From positions 1 through 58,726 of the forward strand of contig CALGGR010000313.1 in NCBI GenBank assembly GCA_937915755.1: a DNA stretch of 58,726 nucleotides, written 5' to 3'. Made by a program: the position numbers and the translations under genes. Below, piece by piece: positions 1-9,700 of the stretch (position 1 is the stretch's first letter; each line of letters begins with the position of its first letter). The notes under the pieces are model-generated. The model was not told the origin of the DNA. It saw only the letters and a list, made by a program, of their open reading frames with translations, and searched no databases. This DNA is from an uncultured Fretibacterium sp. GTDB lineage: Bacteria; Synergistota; Synergistia; Synergistales; Aminobacteriaceae.

Positions 1-35
1 AGCAGGCCGCCTAACTCATTACTTAAGTCACGAGT

Positions 36-1120
36 GTGCGGCGGCGTTTAATCAACAGAAGCGATGCTGTGAATGTCAGACGTGCTAATACGGTGTCATT
101 CGTCATCTATTCGTGTCATTCGTTCACAAACGGCTCTGACTACTATCTCGTGAAGACAACTGCAAGGACGGCAACGAATTACTATCAGGACAGGGTAGTA
201 AGGTTCAAGTTGGGAGATGACTCATTCAACAAATATCATGGTAAACCTCTTGACTTGTCTGGAAATATGGGCGGACACAGCGACCCCGTGAATTACATCT
301 CAGGATTCACGAAGACAATGACGATTTACGCTTCCATTCAGAACGGCCTCTCTTCAGTTCTGGCTAACACTCCTACGAACATTGCCAAAGAAACAAAAGG
401 AGCAGGCAAGGACGGTATGGGCGGTTCACTCAGCGGCGGAGTATCGTACTCTGAGACAAAATCTTTCACACAGAAGGCATACGAAATCAGAAACCAGCTT
501 GATGTGTCTAATCCGTCATGGGTATTAGTCTACAATGATGGCATCAGTGAAGGAAGCTGGCATACTGACGGTTTATATCAGGGAATATGACATCCTTCAC
601 AGTCAACGGAGAATGTCGAACTTGAATGTGCGTGGATATGGGAAGTCGGCAAACCTGTATGGGGGACTGCCGGAAAACTCTCACTATAGGATTTGATTTC
701 TGGAGTCAGGAAGGTTTTGCTTTCGGTAATGGCTACAGCTTGGCTCCGAACTATGGCTGGAACAATCAGGAAAAATACCCGTACTTCCTCAGCAGGCACA
801 CTATGACATTCGATGCCCCCGCGCACTACTGGCTGAGTCATCGTCTGGTCCCGTTCACGAAATCAGGAGGGACTGAGACGCTGGAGGTGCTTGCCGAATA
901 TGACTGGAAGGTTTCCGTCAAGTATGACGACCCTAATAATCGGGACTGGGTTCATCTCTCATCAACAAGCGGAAAAGCTACAGGCGCGGACAAGTACCTG
1001 TTCATGTTCGAGGTTGACGAGAATAACGGCGGCATGAGGGGAGCTAATATCCGCTTCGAGATGGACTACAACGGCCACACTGAGAGCAAAGACATACAGA
1101 TCAGCCAGGCCTCAAGGTAA
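36..1120 (+). pseudogene. Decayed secreted toxin-like gene with BACON-like C-terminus
   Basis: Two open segments in different frames (GTG36-590 and to 1120) read as one broken protein. Past the TGA at 588-590, the same frame continues sensibly (ELECAWIWEVGKPVWGT) until a TAG near 690; from an A-run at about 675-678, another frame takes over with TLTIGFDFWSQEGF. One nonsense change, which would be TGG to TGA, plus one frameshift explain this. Stops also lie just upstream of 36, so the 5' end is lost too. The aromatic, Ser-rich stem-like part (SYSETKSFTQKAYEI) and the Trp-rich part after it resemble leukocidin/hemolysin-type beta-pore-forming toxins, only by eye. The last ~80 residues (WVHLSSTSGKATG) resemble a BACON/Ig-like domain. 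That it is a pseudogene is fairly firm; the toxin identity is weak. Confidence 0.5.
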
Positions 1121-1140
1121 CCAGTTACACGCAGACATTC

Positions 1141-1173
1141 AGAGGAGGCAGGAGAAATCTTGCTTCCTCTTTT
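1141..1173 (+). terminator. Rho-independent terminator after the pseudogene
   Basis: AGAGGAGGCA at 1141-1150 pairs with TGCTTCCTCT at 1161-1170, giving ten pairs with one G-U, and is followed by TTTT. It lies 20 bases after the pseudogene stop and before the promoter of the next gene. Confidence 0.6.
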
Positions 1174-1235
1174 GATTCATGAACGCACTTCAATATCCAC
1201 AAAGTAAATTTGTCTAACTGTAAAATTATCACTGT

Positions 1236-1264
1236 TTGTGTTAGTGAAGCTCCCGTTGTAATAT
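1236..1264 (+). promoter_or_regulatory. Sigma-70 promoter for the RraA-like gene
   Basis: TTGTGT (1236-1241), 17-base spacer, TAATAT (1259-1264). The predicted start near 1271 leaves a ~36-base leader with AAAGGAG ahead of ATG1307. Confidence 0.55.
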
Positions 1265-1306
1265 TCACTTGTCCACGAAAAATTCAACGCAAAGGAGCAA
1301 ATTATT

Positions 1307-2008
1307 ATGTCAGTCGGAAAAAGAATATATCTCAAGCGCAATATGCCTGACCCCGCAATCGTCGAGGAGTTCAAGAAGATACCCGCTTCCAACACAGCGG
1401 ACGTTATGGGAAGAAGCTGCGCCATGAACCCGCGCATTCATCTCGTCAGCAGCCCCAAAGCCCAGATGATGGCCGGCCCGGCTTTCACAGTCAAGTGCAG
1501 AGCAGGCGACAACCTTGCGCTTCACGCGGCACTCAACTACTGCAACGAGGGTGATGTTCTCGTCGTCTCGAACGAGGAGGACTCAACACGCGCACTCATG
1601 GGCGAGGTCATGATGGCCTACCTCTACCTCCAGAAGAAGATTGCGGGAATAATCCTTGACGGCCCGATCCGCGATATCGACGAGATCGGAAAATGGGACT
1701 TCCCCGTCTACTGCACCGGAACAACCCCAGGCGGCCCCTACAAAGAAGGCCCCGGCGAAATTAACGTTCCCATTTCATGCGGCGGAATCAGCGTCAACCC
1801 CGGCGACATCATTCTTGCTGACCCCGACGGTGTCATCGTAATTCCGAGAAAAGACAGTGCAAAAGTCCTCGAGGATGCAAAGAAATTCCAGGCCGCTGAC
1901 GAAGGAAAGCTCGAAAAGACTCGTCAAGGAACAATCAATCGCGACTGGGTGTTCAAGTCTCTTGAGGCAAAAGAGTTCGAGATTCTCGACGAAGTTTACG
2001 ACGCATAA
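1307..2008 (+). CDS. RraA-family / HMG-CHA aldolase-like protein
   Basis: A 233-residue protein of the RraA fold, formerly labelled demethylmenaquinone methyltransferase. The family includes class II 4-hydroxy-4-methyl-2-oxoglutarate/4-carboxy-4-hydroxy-2-oxoadipate aldolases and the RNase E inhibitor RraA. GEVMMAYLYLQKKIAGIILDG (about residues 99-118) followed by PIRDIDEI carries the family Gly and Arg-Asp substrate and metal residues, and VNPGDIILADPDGVIVIPR is the conserved C-terminal signature. It is longer than the ~160-residue RraA, as aldolase-type members often are. Start ATG1307 is preceded by AAAGGAG. It lies 15 bases ahead of the cyclophilin-like gene, probably co-transcribed. The substrate cannot be told; a carbohydrate or oxo-acid catabolic aldolase is more likely than an RNase E inhibitor. 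Confidence 0.75.
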   Translation: MSVGKRIYLKRNMPDPAIVEEFKKIPASNTADVMGRSCAMNPRIHLVSSPKAQMMAGPAFTVKCRAGDNLALHAALNYCNEGDVLVVSNEEDSTRALMGEVMMAYLYLQKKIAGIILDGPIRDIDEIGKWDFPVYCTGTTPGGPYKEGPGEINVPISCGGISVNPGDIILADPDGVIVIPRKDSAKVLEDAKKFQAADEGKLEKTRQGTINRDWVFKSLEAKEFEILDEVYDA

Positions 2009-2023
2009 GGAGAGAGTGTTGTT

Positions 2024-2425
2024 TTGCGCGGAATAATGATCGCTTTGATGACGGCTGTTCTGTGGGCTGACGTGGCATTTGCAGGAATGAATGTTACTGT
2101 TGACGGCGTTAATCTCCCTGTCGAATGGGAGAGCAATGAGAGTGTCGAGGCTCTGAGGAATCTTGCGCCCCTGACAGTGAAGATGTCAGCTTACGGAGGA
2201 TTTGAGCAGGTTGGAAGAATAGGCAGGAGTCTTCCGCGCGATGATGTAAGGATTACGACGAAGCCGGGCGATATTGTCCTTTACGCAGGGAATCAGATCG
2301 TCATATTCTACGGCTCTAACACGTGGGAATATACTCGTCTCGGGCATGTAATCGGGAAATCGGAGGCTGAACTCACGGAAATTCTCGGCAAAAACGGCGT
2401 AACTCTCACGATTTCGGCGGACTAG
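2024..2425 (+). CDS. Exported cyclophilin-like protein
   Basis: A 133-residue protein starting at TTG2024 behind AAGGAGAG; ATG2036 is an alternative. Residues 1-20 form a signal peptide ending AFA. The rest fits the cyclophilin-like fold family often annotated cyclophilin-like or DUF: a V-x-W-E-x-N strand near 33, GGFEQVGRIGRSLPRDD in the middle, a GDIVLYAGNQIVIFYG strand pair and a TRLGHVIG loop. It is probably exported, and prolyl isomerase activity is not implied. Its stop shares four bases (CTAG, 2422-2425) with the stop of convergent csaB, so the two 3' ends overlap. Confidence 0.6.
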   Translation: MRGIMIALMTAVLWADVAFAGMNVTVDGVNLPVEWESNESVEALRNLAPLTVKMSAYGGFEQVGRIGRSLPRDDVRITTKPGDIVLYAGNQIVIFYGSNTWEYTRLGHVIGKSEAELTEILGKNGVTLTISAD

Positions 2426-3366
2426 CTTACAATCTCGCGGAAAAATTCCACTACATCATTAACGCTTTCAGGAATCTCACGGGGCATTACAGGGTCAATC
2501 CATTCACCGGCAACACACGGTACTCCTGACTGCCCCGCAAACTCACTGACCTTCACATCATAAGGCATCATAACGAGCGGTGTCCTGAATATCCTCGACA
2601 ATACCCCGAAGTGAAGCCTCATTCCGACAGCGGATTTTGCGGACGACCACAATTCCGAAGCCTCGCGGAAATTTCCAACTCTCACAATCTCATGAAACTC
2701 AAGCAATCTCAGTGCCTCCTCGTCTTCCGGCGACATTGCAACGCCGACAGAGTCAGAGTCGATATGAGGTCTCAAGATTTCCGCGTAATGTTCCATTTCG
2801 GGACATGGCCGGAGGTTCACGAGCATTCTTTCACCGCGTGAAGTTACGTTCTCAGGCTTCAGCGTCAACACCAAATCGCAGCCCTTCACAACGTTCTTAC
2901 AGCCCAGACTCTCAGCAAGCCTCAATGATTTCTCGTCCCTGACGTGAATCCCCCCGCAATGTCTCAGAGCGTCGCCCGCAAAGATTCTCGATATTCCAGA
3001 ACTTAGCGGCCCAACTGACTGACCTACAGCGTAAACCTTCACGCCCATAGCCCGCGCAAGTCTCGTAATCCCCCAGTACCACGCGCAAGACTTAACGCTC
3101 GAACTGTCCTGAAATATTCCGCCTCCCCCGAAAATCAGCCTCTCACTCTTGCGGAAAGTCCTCACGATTTCACGGAGGCTCCACCTGTTCACAGCGTCAA
3201 CATGAAACTCACGCGCCGTTCTGTCAGGGTCATTCGACAAAACGACGATGCGATTCCGCTCAATCCCGCACTCCTTCAGAATGTTTATACACGCCTCAAG
3301 AAGAAGCTCATCGCCCAAGTTCCCGAAGCCGTAATACCCAAGAAGCGCGGCACTGTATCGCCTCAT
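2422..3366 (-). CDS. csaB: CsaB-type polysaccharide pyruvyl transferase
   Basis: A 314-residue enzyme predicted to transfer pyruvate from phosphoenolpyruvate to a cell-wall polysaccharide; in CsaB systems the pyruvyl group anchors SLH-domain surface proteins. GYYGFGNLGDELLLEA near the N-terminus and FGGGGIFQDSSS are the pyruvyl-transferase signatures. The frame stays open upstream to 3459, but ATG3366 is chosen: it overlaps the stop of the preceding gene by one base (TGATG), and the conserved G-N-x-G-D motif then sits about 12 residues in, as usual. It is the last gene of a tight tmcAL-membrane protein-csaB operon. In a genome that also has LptC/LptD this implies pyruvylated polymer in a diderm envelope. 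No SLH protein is in the window. Confidence 0.85.
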   Translation of the reverse strand: MRRYSAALLGYYGFGNLGDELLLEACINILKECGIERNRIVVLSNDPDRTAREFHVDAVNRWSLREIVRTFRKSERLIFGGGGIFQDSSSVKSCAWYWGITRLARAMGVKVYAVGQSVGPLSSGISRIFAGDALRHCGGIHVRDEKSLRLAESLGCKNVVKGCDLVLTLKPENVTSRGERMLVNLRPCPEMEHYAEILRPHIDSDSVGVAMSPEDEEALRLLEFHEIVRVGNFREASELWSSAKSAVGMRLHFGVLSRIFRTPLVMMPYDVKVSEFAGQSGVPCVAGEWIDPVMPREIPESVNDVVEFFREIVS

Positions 3367-5225
3367 CAGCTTATCACCGGACGTATCAGCCTCAGTATCG
3401 GTATAACGACGAACTTTATCACGCACACTATGACCAGCCCTATCAAAAGCCCCGTCCAAAGCCCATTGAACTCACGGAGCAATATCAGCATCATAGGCGT
3501 GTGGAAGTGGCAGAAGCTGTTGATTACCGACGAGAATCCCAGAACTGTGCCGATCCTGAATATCTCCCTGTATCTCGCAAAGTATCCATTCCGGACGAGG
3601 AAGCCCCAAAGGAGCAATGACGGGTAACCAACAAGAACCTCGCGTGTTCGCGGGCGCGCAATCAGCAAGTGTTCAAGGGACTCGCGCATATTCGTTTCGA
3701 GCTGTGAGATGTCGGCAACGTTGTCGCTCCTCATAATCGCAAAGCCTATCGCTCCCAGCAACGCGCCGTAAAGCATTATCTCCCCCCATAACGGAGGACG
3801 TGAGAGAAATTCTATCAGCGACTCAGGGTGTACGCGGTTCTTGAGGTCATGGAGCAACACGAGTACAGGAGGGAGCATCAATGTCAGCTTTACGCCGGAG
3901 AATGTACGAAGCCTCAGCATGAAGTCAGTTACGCTGAAGAATGACGCAAGAGCAAGCCCGCCCGTTACTACGAAAACGAACGCCGGAATTATCCGCCTGT
4001 TCCTCGCCTCGTCCATAGCAAGCAACGAAGCTTCAACCGCTATCATCGGCGCAGTCAACGCACCCGCAATCCTCGCAACTATAGCGACCTTCAGCATCAC
4101 AAGGGCAAGAATCACCCCGCCTGCCGCGAAGATTATTGAGACTTTCCGTGATGATGACATTCCCATTCTGACGAGGTAGCTGTAGACGCAGAACACCATG
4201 ACCGCCGACATTGCGAGAGCCGCGAAGATGTTGGGTGAAAGATTCCATTCCGCATAAACTGAATCAGGCCATGCGAGATTGAAGCCGTGAGACTTCAGAG
4301 CCTCGCCCAGCAATCTCACTTCCTCCGCGTAATCCGAGAACTTGAAGCTCGCTGTGTTCATCGGTGCTGTACGGTAAAGCAACAATCTCACCGAGCGTTC
4401 AACTGCGGCGCGTATCATTCTGTCGCGTAACGCTGGGCGCGAAATCCTCCGCGATGTCATCTCCTCGTTAGTTACGCTGTGAAGTGAGAGAATGTTCGGC
4501 GAGATTAGGGCGTTCAGCTGGGGTTCACCGACCTGCTTCGAGAACTCAACTTTTGCGACTGGTATTCCAAGCTCACGGGAGGCATTTGCGAGCGCGCTTA
4601 CATCGGGATAACCTGAGACGTATTCCCCTGAGGGCGTGAAGACATCGACGTGATACTTCTCGTGTACCTTCCTGAGCATCAAGGCGGCTTTGTCGGAAAG
4701 ATGTCCGGGCGACGGTGCGGGTCGGTAATATATCCTCAGTCCGGCTTTCTTCGCGGCTTCGAGACCGTCAATGTCGGGGATAATCCCGGAGTTCTTTATC
4801 ATGTTCGTGGGCATCGTAAGGAGTATCGGGCCTGTCCTGTCGTCAGAGACACCGAATCTCAGCCTAAGCCATTCATTGAGGAGTCTCCTGTGTTCGCTGA
4901 AGGGCTTTACCGTTATGATTGTGCCTTCCGTGTCTGTGTTCGTCTCGTTTGCTGACTTCATTTCGGCTTGGCCTATCCCATGACTCACGCTGTCCCCAAC
5001 AAGTTCGCTGACCATTAGGCCGGTCAGACCGTTTCGCTTGAGGATCTCTATTGCCTCGTCAACGTCAAGCCCTGAGTTCTTGGCGAGGGCTGCTATTTCG
5101 CGGTAATCGGATACTATTGCGACGTTGTTGTTGGCGGACTCGAGGCGTATTCGCGGGTAAAGTCCGTAGCACGCGCATAGAAACGTCAGTGTGATGAATA
5201 TCGCGGTGAAAAGTTTTTTTGTCAT
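3366..5225 (-). CDS. DUF5693-type polytopic membrane protein
   Basis: A 619-residue membrane protein. An N-terminal hydrophobic segment (residues 1-22) leads into a ~300-residue extracytoplasmic domain (DVDEAIEILKRNGLTG, a TIM-barrel-like feel with repeated ISPNILSLHS type strands), then eight or more membrane helices from about residue 335 to the end. It sits between tmcAL (ATGA overlap, 5222-5225) and csaB (TGATG overlap), so the three are translationally coupled. This arrangement, next to CsaB, is what I recall for DUF5693 proteins in Firmicutes and Synergistota, and suggests a part in making or exporting the polymer CsaB pyruvylates. No catalytic motif is visible, so that function is inferred from context. 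Confidence 0.65.
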   Translation of the reverse strand: MTKKLFTAIFITLTFLCACYGLYPRIRLESANNNVAIVSDYREIAALAKNSGLDVDEAIEILKRNGLTGLMVSELVGDSVSHGIGQAEMKSANETNTDTEGTIITVKPFSEHRRLLNEWLRLRFGVSDDRTGPILLTMPTNMIKNSGIIPDIDGLEAAKKAGLRIYYRPAPSPGHLSDKAALMLRKVHEKYHVDVFTPSGEYVSGYPDVSALANASRELGIPVAKVEFSKQVGEPQLNALISPNILSLHSVTNEEMTSRRISRPALRDRMIRAAVERSVRLLLYRTAPMNTASFKFSDYAEEVRLLGEALKSHGFNLAWPDSVYAEWNLSPNIFAALAMSAVMVFCVYSYLVRMGMSSSRKVSIIFAAGGVILALVMLKVAIVARIAGALTAPMIAVEASLLAMDEARNRRIIPAFVFVVTGGLALASFFSVTDFMLRLRTFSGVKLTLMLPPVLVLLHDLKNRVHPESLIEFLSRPPLWGEIMLYGALLGAIGFAIMRSDNVADISQLETNMRESLEHLLIARPRTREVLVGYPSLLLWGFLVRNGYFARYREIFRIGTVLGFSSVINSFCHFHTPMMLILLREFNGLWTGLLIGLVIVCVIKFVVIPILRLIRPVIS

Positions 5226-6397
5226 TCTTTCTCTCCTGTCAAAATTTTTGTTGGAAATTGTAACACTTTCTGAGTTTCACGGCTCATGTTATGGTTATCA
5301 ACTGTAAGCTCGTACAACTGCGAGGCCCTATACTCAGTCTCAGCAAAGAATTTCCCCGTCTCACCATCAGCGTCTTTCAGCCTCGTTATTATGGGGATTC
5401 TTGAAGTCTTCCTGCACACCCTCAGAATCTCCCGCCCCCTCTCGTTGAACGCAAGTACCCTCGCATATGGCACAGCGTCATTCATGGCCTCTCTTACATT
5501 ATCACGTTTAAGGCCGAGAAGAATGTACGCAATCCGCCTCCTTATGTGCGCCCTAGTGTACCTCGCACATACGCACCGCCCGACGAAATCATCAAGCCCC
5601 CGCGAATCCTTCCAGTGTTTCAGGAAAAGCCCCTCGATTCCCTCATCAATCCCGTAAATTTCACGCAACTCCTCAGCCCCCGAACGTATGAACACACCCT
5701 GAAGCAGCGGCCAAAGTCTTCCTTCATCTGAGAGCCTCCCTTCACGTTTTGCGTTCTCCAAAATTGCACGCGAATATTCCGGCATCATGTGCGAATTTCC
5801 GGCGATGTCCTCACGGATCGCACGGCTCGTAACTTCCCCCCTCCTCAAAAACGGAACAGCCTCAATCTTCCAGCCCCCGCGAATTATTCCGGCCATGTAC
5901 GAGACCGCAAGCATGTTGTTCGGCCTCGTTATGAAGTCCCTGCTTCCCGCGACAATCTCATCGAGCGCAATCGAGACAGCCTTCGGGAACGACGCACCCC
6001 GCCCAATTTCGCGCCTCAAAATCTCCCTATAGCCTTCAGGTTCACGCGCCATAACGTCAGCAAGAGAAGCAGCGTCAAATTCCGTGTCCTCCATTCCGAA
6101 CGCGACACGTGAGACGCATCCGAGACGTCCGAGAATTTCCACAGAACCCCGCGAGAAATCCTGACCCGCCGAGCAAGCATAGAGGAACGGAAGCTCAATC
6201 ACCAAATCCGCGCCGGCCATGACCGCCATAGATGCCCGCGAAAATTTGTCAGCGATTGACGGCGAACCTCTCTGCGTAAAATTCGACGACAGAATCACAA
6301 TCACTCCCTCAGAATCCGGGAGGCTCTTTGCGAATTGCATGAGTGATTCGTGGCCTTTATGGAGCGGGTTGAACTCGGCAATAATCCCTGTGAGCAT
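5222..6397 (-). CDS. tmcAL: tRNA(Met) cytidine acetate ligase TmcAL
   Basis: A 391-residue protein of the nucleotidyltransferase superfamily. TmcAL makes N4-acetylcytidine at the wobble base of elongator tRNA(Met), using acetate and ATP. IIAEFNPLHKGHESLMQ at residues 5-21 holds the HxGH adenylate-binding motif, and SSNFTQRGSPSIADKFSRA and GADLVIELPFLYACSAGQDF are strong family blocks; length is typical (about 390-400). It heads the operon with the membrane protein and csaB. Its upstream region (6398-6456) abuts a divergent promoter at 6457-6486. The link of tRNA modification with envelope genes is probably positional rather than functional. Confidence 0.88.
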   Translation of the reverse strand: MLTGIIAEFNPLHKGHESLMQFAKSLPDSEGVIVILSSNFTQRGSPSIADKFSRASMAVMAGADLVIELPFLYACSAGQDFSRGSVEILGRLGCVSRVAFGMEDTEFDAASLADVMAREPEGYREILRREIGRGASFPKAVSIALDEIVAGSRDFITRPNNMLAVSYMAGIIRGGWKIEAVPFLRRGEVTSRAIREDIAGNSHMMPEYSRAILENAKREGRLSDEGRLWPLLQGVFIRSGAEELREIYGIDEGIEGLFLKHWKDSRGLDDFVGRCVCARYTRAHIRRRIAYILLGLKRDNVREAMNDAVPYARVLAFNERGREILRVCRKTSRIPIITRLKDADGETGKFFAETEYRASQLYELTVDNHNMSRETQKVLQFPTKILTGEKE

Positions 6398-6456
6398 GAA
6401 TTTTCACCTTCACTTTCCGAGTTCATGATACACGAAATTTCGAGGAAGATTCGGTG

Positions 6457-6486
6457 TTGCAAAATCGTTGTTTCTACGTGTATAAT
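6457..6486 (+). promoter_or_regulatory. Strong sigma-70 promoter for the surface-protein leader
   Basis: TTGCAA (6457-6462), 18-base spacer, TATAAT (6481-6486). This is one of the best consensus matches in the window. Transcription would start near 6493, leaving about 223 bases of leader before TTG6716. Confidence 0.75.
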
Positions 6487-6492
6487 TCTCAC

Positions 6493-6715
6493 TGCAACAG
6501 CGTATATTGTGTAAGAGAGCTGCCCTGAAATCCTGTAAATCTTCTGCCTTTTAAGGACAGCGAAAACGCTTCAGCGGGAGGTGTTCTGTTAGCCAAGCCA
6601 TAATTTCAGTAAAAGTAATAGCGCGCTCAAAGGTATAAGTCGCTCCATTCAAGAAAAACAGAAGCGGCTTAAGGTGTGTAACAATGGTTTCAAAATTGGA
6701 AGGAGGAAATTAGCT
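6493..6715 (+). ncRNA. Long structured 5' leader or independent small RNA
   Basis: Between the promoter and TTG6716 lie ~220 non-coding bases that can fold. CTGAAAT near 6525 pairs with ATTTCAG near 6601 and would close a domain. Inside, CTGT...ACAG encloses CCTTTTAAGG, and AGCG-AAAA-CGCT forms a tetraloop-like hairpin. I could not match it to any riboswitch I know (TPP, SAM, cobalamin, c-di-GMP, purine). No T-run follows, so a regulatory leader is more likely than a separately terminated RNA. Confidence 0.4.
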
Positions 6716-9700
6716 TTGAACAGGAAATTGAGAGTGTTAATGCTCTCACTTGCTGTAGTGATGTTCTCGGTTGCTTCGGCATTCGCAGCTTTCGAGTCCA
6801 GCGATGTGGCATCTTTCGTCGTATCTGACTCAGACATAGAAGTTGCTACGACTGAGGGATACAACTACATGCAGAGGGTTTTTGTTGATCCTGATGCGTG
6901 GCCGGAAGGTGAGACACCCAGGACGGTAACATGGACTATCGATCCTAACCTCCCTAGCTGGCTGACTTACGTTATTGACGGGAACACGGTTACATTCAGG
7001 GGAATACTTCCTGCGTATGACGCGTCAAAAGAGAGTTACACAGTTCACGCTGTAGCTAATCTCGATTGCGATGTGGTTATAGGGTATGACGATGATGACG
7101 AGCCGATAATCGCTCCCGGACATATCGAGGCTGATGTTGACATGGACGAGGAAACATGGACTGGCGGTCTGGTAATCGAAGTTGAGCAGGCCGATAGACC
7201 ATTGGGCCTTTACGCTGACTTAGTGTCAATAGATGCTTCGGAAGTGGACAGCAGAGATGTTGTGGACGACAAGTACAGCGTTTTTGTGAACTTCCCGATG
7301 TCATGGACGACCGATGATGATCCGAGTGATGAGTCAGACAACCCCAGGCAGATTTCGACAGATCTTTACCCCAATGCACAGCTTGAATGCGAGCAGGAAG
7401 GCGGAAGATATGTTGTCGGGTCTGACGTCCTTAACCTTCCCCAGTGGATGGACTATGAGGTAGTCAGCACTCAGCACGGCAGAGCGTTGGACTACGACGA
7501 AGACAAAGGAACTGTAACGTATCCTGATGACTATCCTGAAGACACTGAAACTACGTACGTGGCATCGCTCAAGATCTTCTTCACCAGCAAGGACTATCAG
7601 CCGGAAAATGACGAGAAAGCTGTCGTACGCATAGTAACCGACGTTTCGGACGTTTTCAGCGACACTTACGAAGACGGTGCTACAATCGGCTGGAACGTAA
7701 CTTATCGCAGCGTTCCCAAGATCGTCGTCACGCCTGATACACGTGCTCTGACCGTAGAGCGCGGCAAAAGTGCTGATACTACCTTCGACTACAGCGTTGT
7801 AGCTGTCTCTGGAACCCCGACGTTCTCATCAAATGTTCCAGAGGGAGTAACCTTCACCCCGACCGTAACTCCTGAGAACCCTGTACCTCCCAGCGGAAAA
7901 ATTGCAGTCAGCGTTGCAGCAACAGACGCGGCTCAGGCAACAGCAACACCCGTACCCGTAACGATGACGGTGAATGACGCTAACGGCGGAACAGTAACAG
8001 CGACAATCAACCTCACGATCGTCAACCCGATCACCATTACCGTCTCAGGCGACAAGCTCGAGAACGTGGAAGTCACTGAGGGAAGCGCAGCAAAGCAGTA
8101 CACCTACGTCATTGGTAATCCGGGCGAAGGTTTAACGTGGGAGATTCTGGGAAACTTTGCTTCAATGATAAGCCCTACAAGTGGTACTGGAAGCAATGTC
8201 AACTTCACGCTTGACCCGACAAATGCGGCACCCGGGAACTACACAGCTACGTTACAGGCAAGGGATAATTCGGGAAGGTCAGTGAGGACACAGACGTTCA
8301 CATGGACTGTTAAGCCTCGTCCTATCACGATTTCCTACGCTGACAGCGACACGGTGAGCGTTGATTTTGGTGCAAGCGCAGATCTGGAAGTGGAATTCAC
8401 GTACCAGGAGCCTGTTACGGTCACGTTCAGCCCTGACATTTCAGCCGACGTAAAACTCAGCTGGGACAAAGAGGCCAGGTACCTCAACGGTATTCCCGCC
8501 GGAATAATCACGATCACTGCCGAACCCGTAACGCCCCGCGCGAAGCTCTACAGCACGGACATTATCGTCACGGACAGCGGCGACAATACGGCCAGCCTGC
8601 CTATCTTCATCAGCGTTGATGTCGGAGTTCTGTCGATTGAGCCTGTGTCAGCATCAGTGAGGGTTGAGCTTAACACGTCGAAGGATGTGTCGTTCAATGC
8701 GGTCAATCACAGCGGAGTCGTTTCATGGGATATTGGCACAGTTCCGTCAGGCATCACGGTTTCGGAAAGCGTCATTCCTCACGCAACGCAGTACAACGCA
8801 AACGGCCTCTTCACTGTAACAGGCGTAACGTTGGGAACATACAGCGTTGACATCACGGCGACAGATGAGAGAGGCGAGGCAGTAACAGCTACCCTCTACG
8901 TCGATGTTACACCGCGCATTGTGGTTACGGTCAGCCCCGACGAAGCAGCAATCGTAGTTGTTCGCGGAAAGTCCAATGATGTAACATTCACGGCACCTAC
9001 ATACAGCGGTGATGTTTCATGGGACGTTGGCACAGTTCCTGCTGGCTTGACGGTAGTTCCTGCAACGGGAGTTGCGTATGCGACTGCACACAACACCGTT
9101 ATGGTCTACACGGTAACGGCGGCTTCAACAATGGCAGTTGGAACGTACAGCGTTGACATTACGGCAACTGACGCAACTGGTTCAAGAAATGCCACGCTCA
9201 ATGTCAATGTCGTATCCGAAGAACCGAAACTGCTCACGGTAACGCCCGCAAGCGCAGACGCATCCGTAGTAATTGGCGGAGCATCGGCCAACGTGTCATT
9301 CGCGGCGAGCAACAACAACGGTGATGTAACGTGGACGCTCGGAACTCTTCCGACCGGCGTAACAGTAGCACCGGCAACGAATGTGTCATACGCTACTCAG
9401 AACAACACGCGCATGGTCTACACTGTAACGGCAGCGTCAAGCGCAACAGCTGGAAACTACAGCGTAACAGTTACAGCAAAAGACGCAGCAGGAAGAACGG
9501 CAACTGCAACAATCAGCATCACGGTTGTAGGCCCTGTACCTCCCACTCAGTTCACGATAACGCCGTCAAGCTCAACAGTAACGGTAAGAGTCGGTTCAGC
9601 AGTCAATGTATCGTTCACAGTAGCCGGCACCAGCGAAACACTAGCATGGTCAGCGACAGGCCTTCCTGCGGGAGTCAGCATCAACCCGTCAACGGGTAGG

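Noticed and set aside
2611..2942. Plus-strand frames opposite csaB
   Set aside because: They are antisense shadows; csaB carries the conserved protein motifs.
3367..3459. 31-residue N-terminal extension of csaB
   Set aside because: It would overlap the preceding gene by 94 bases, and the conserved motif sits at the usual distance from ATG3366.
6398..6456. A confident promoter for the tmcAL operon
   Set aside because: TATCAT is present on minus, but no -35 box lies at a proper distance.
9331..9699. Plus-strand 122-residue frame inside the surface-protein gene
   Set aside because: Low-complexity shadow of the repeat region in another frame, with no ribosome site.
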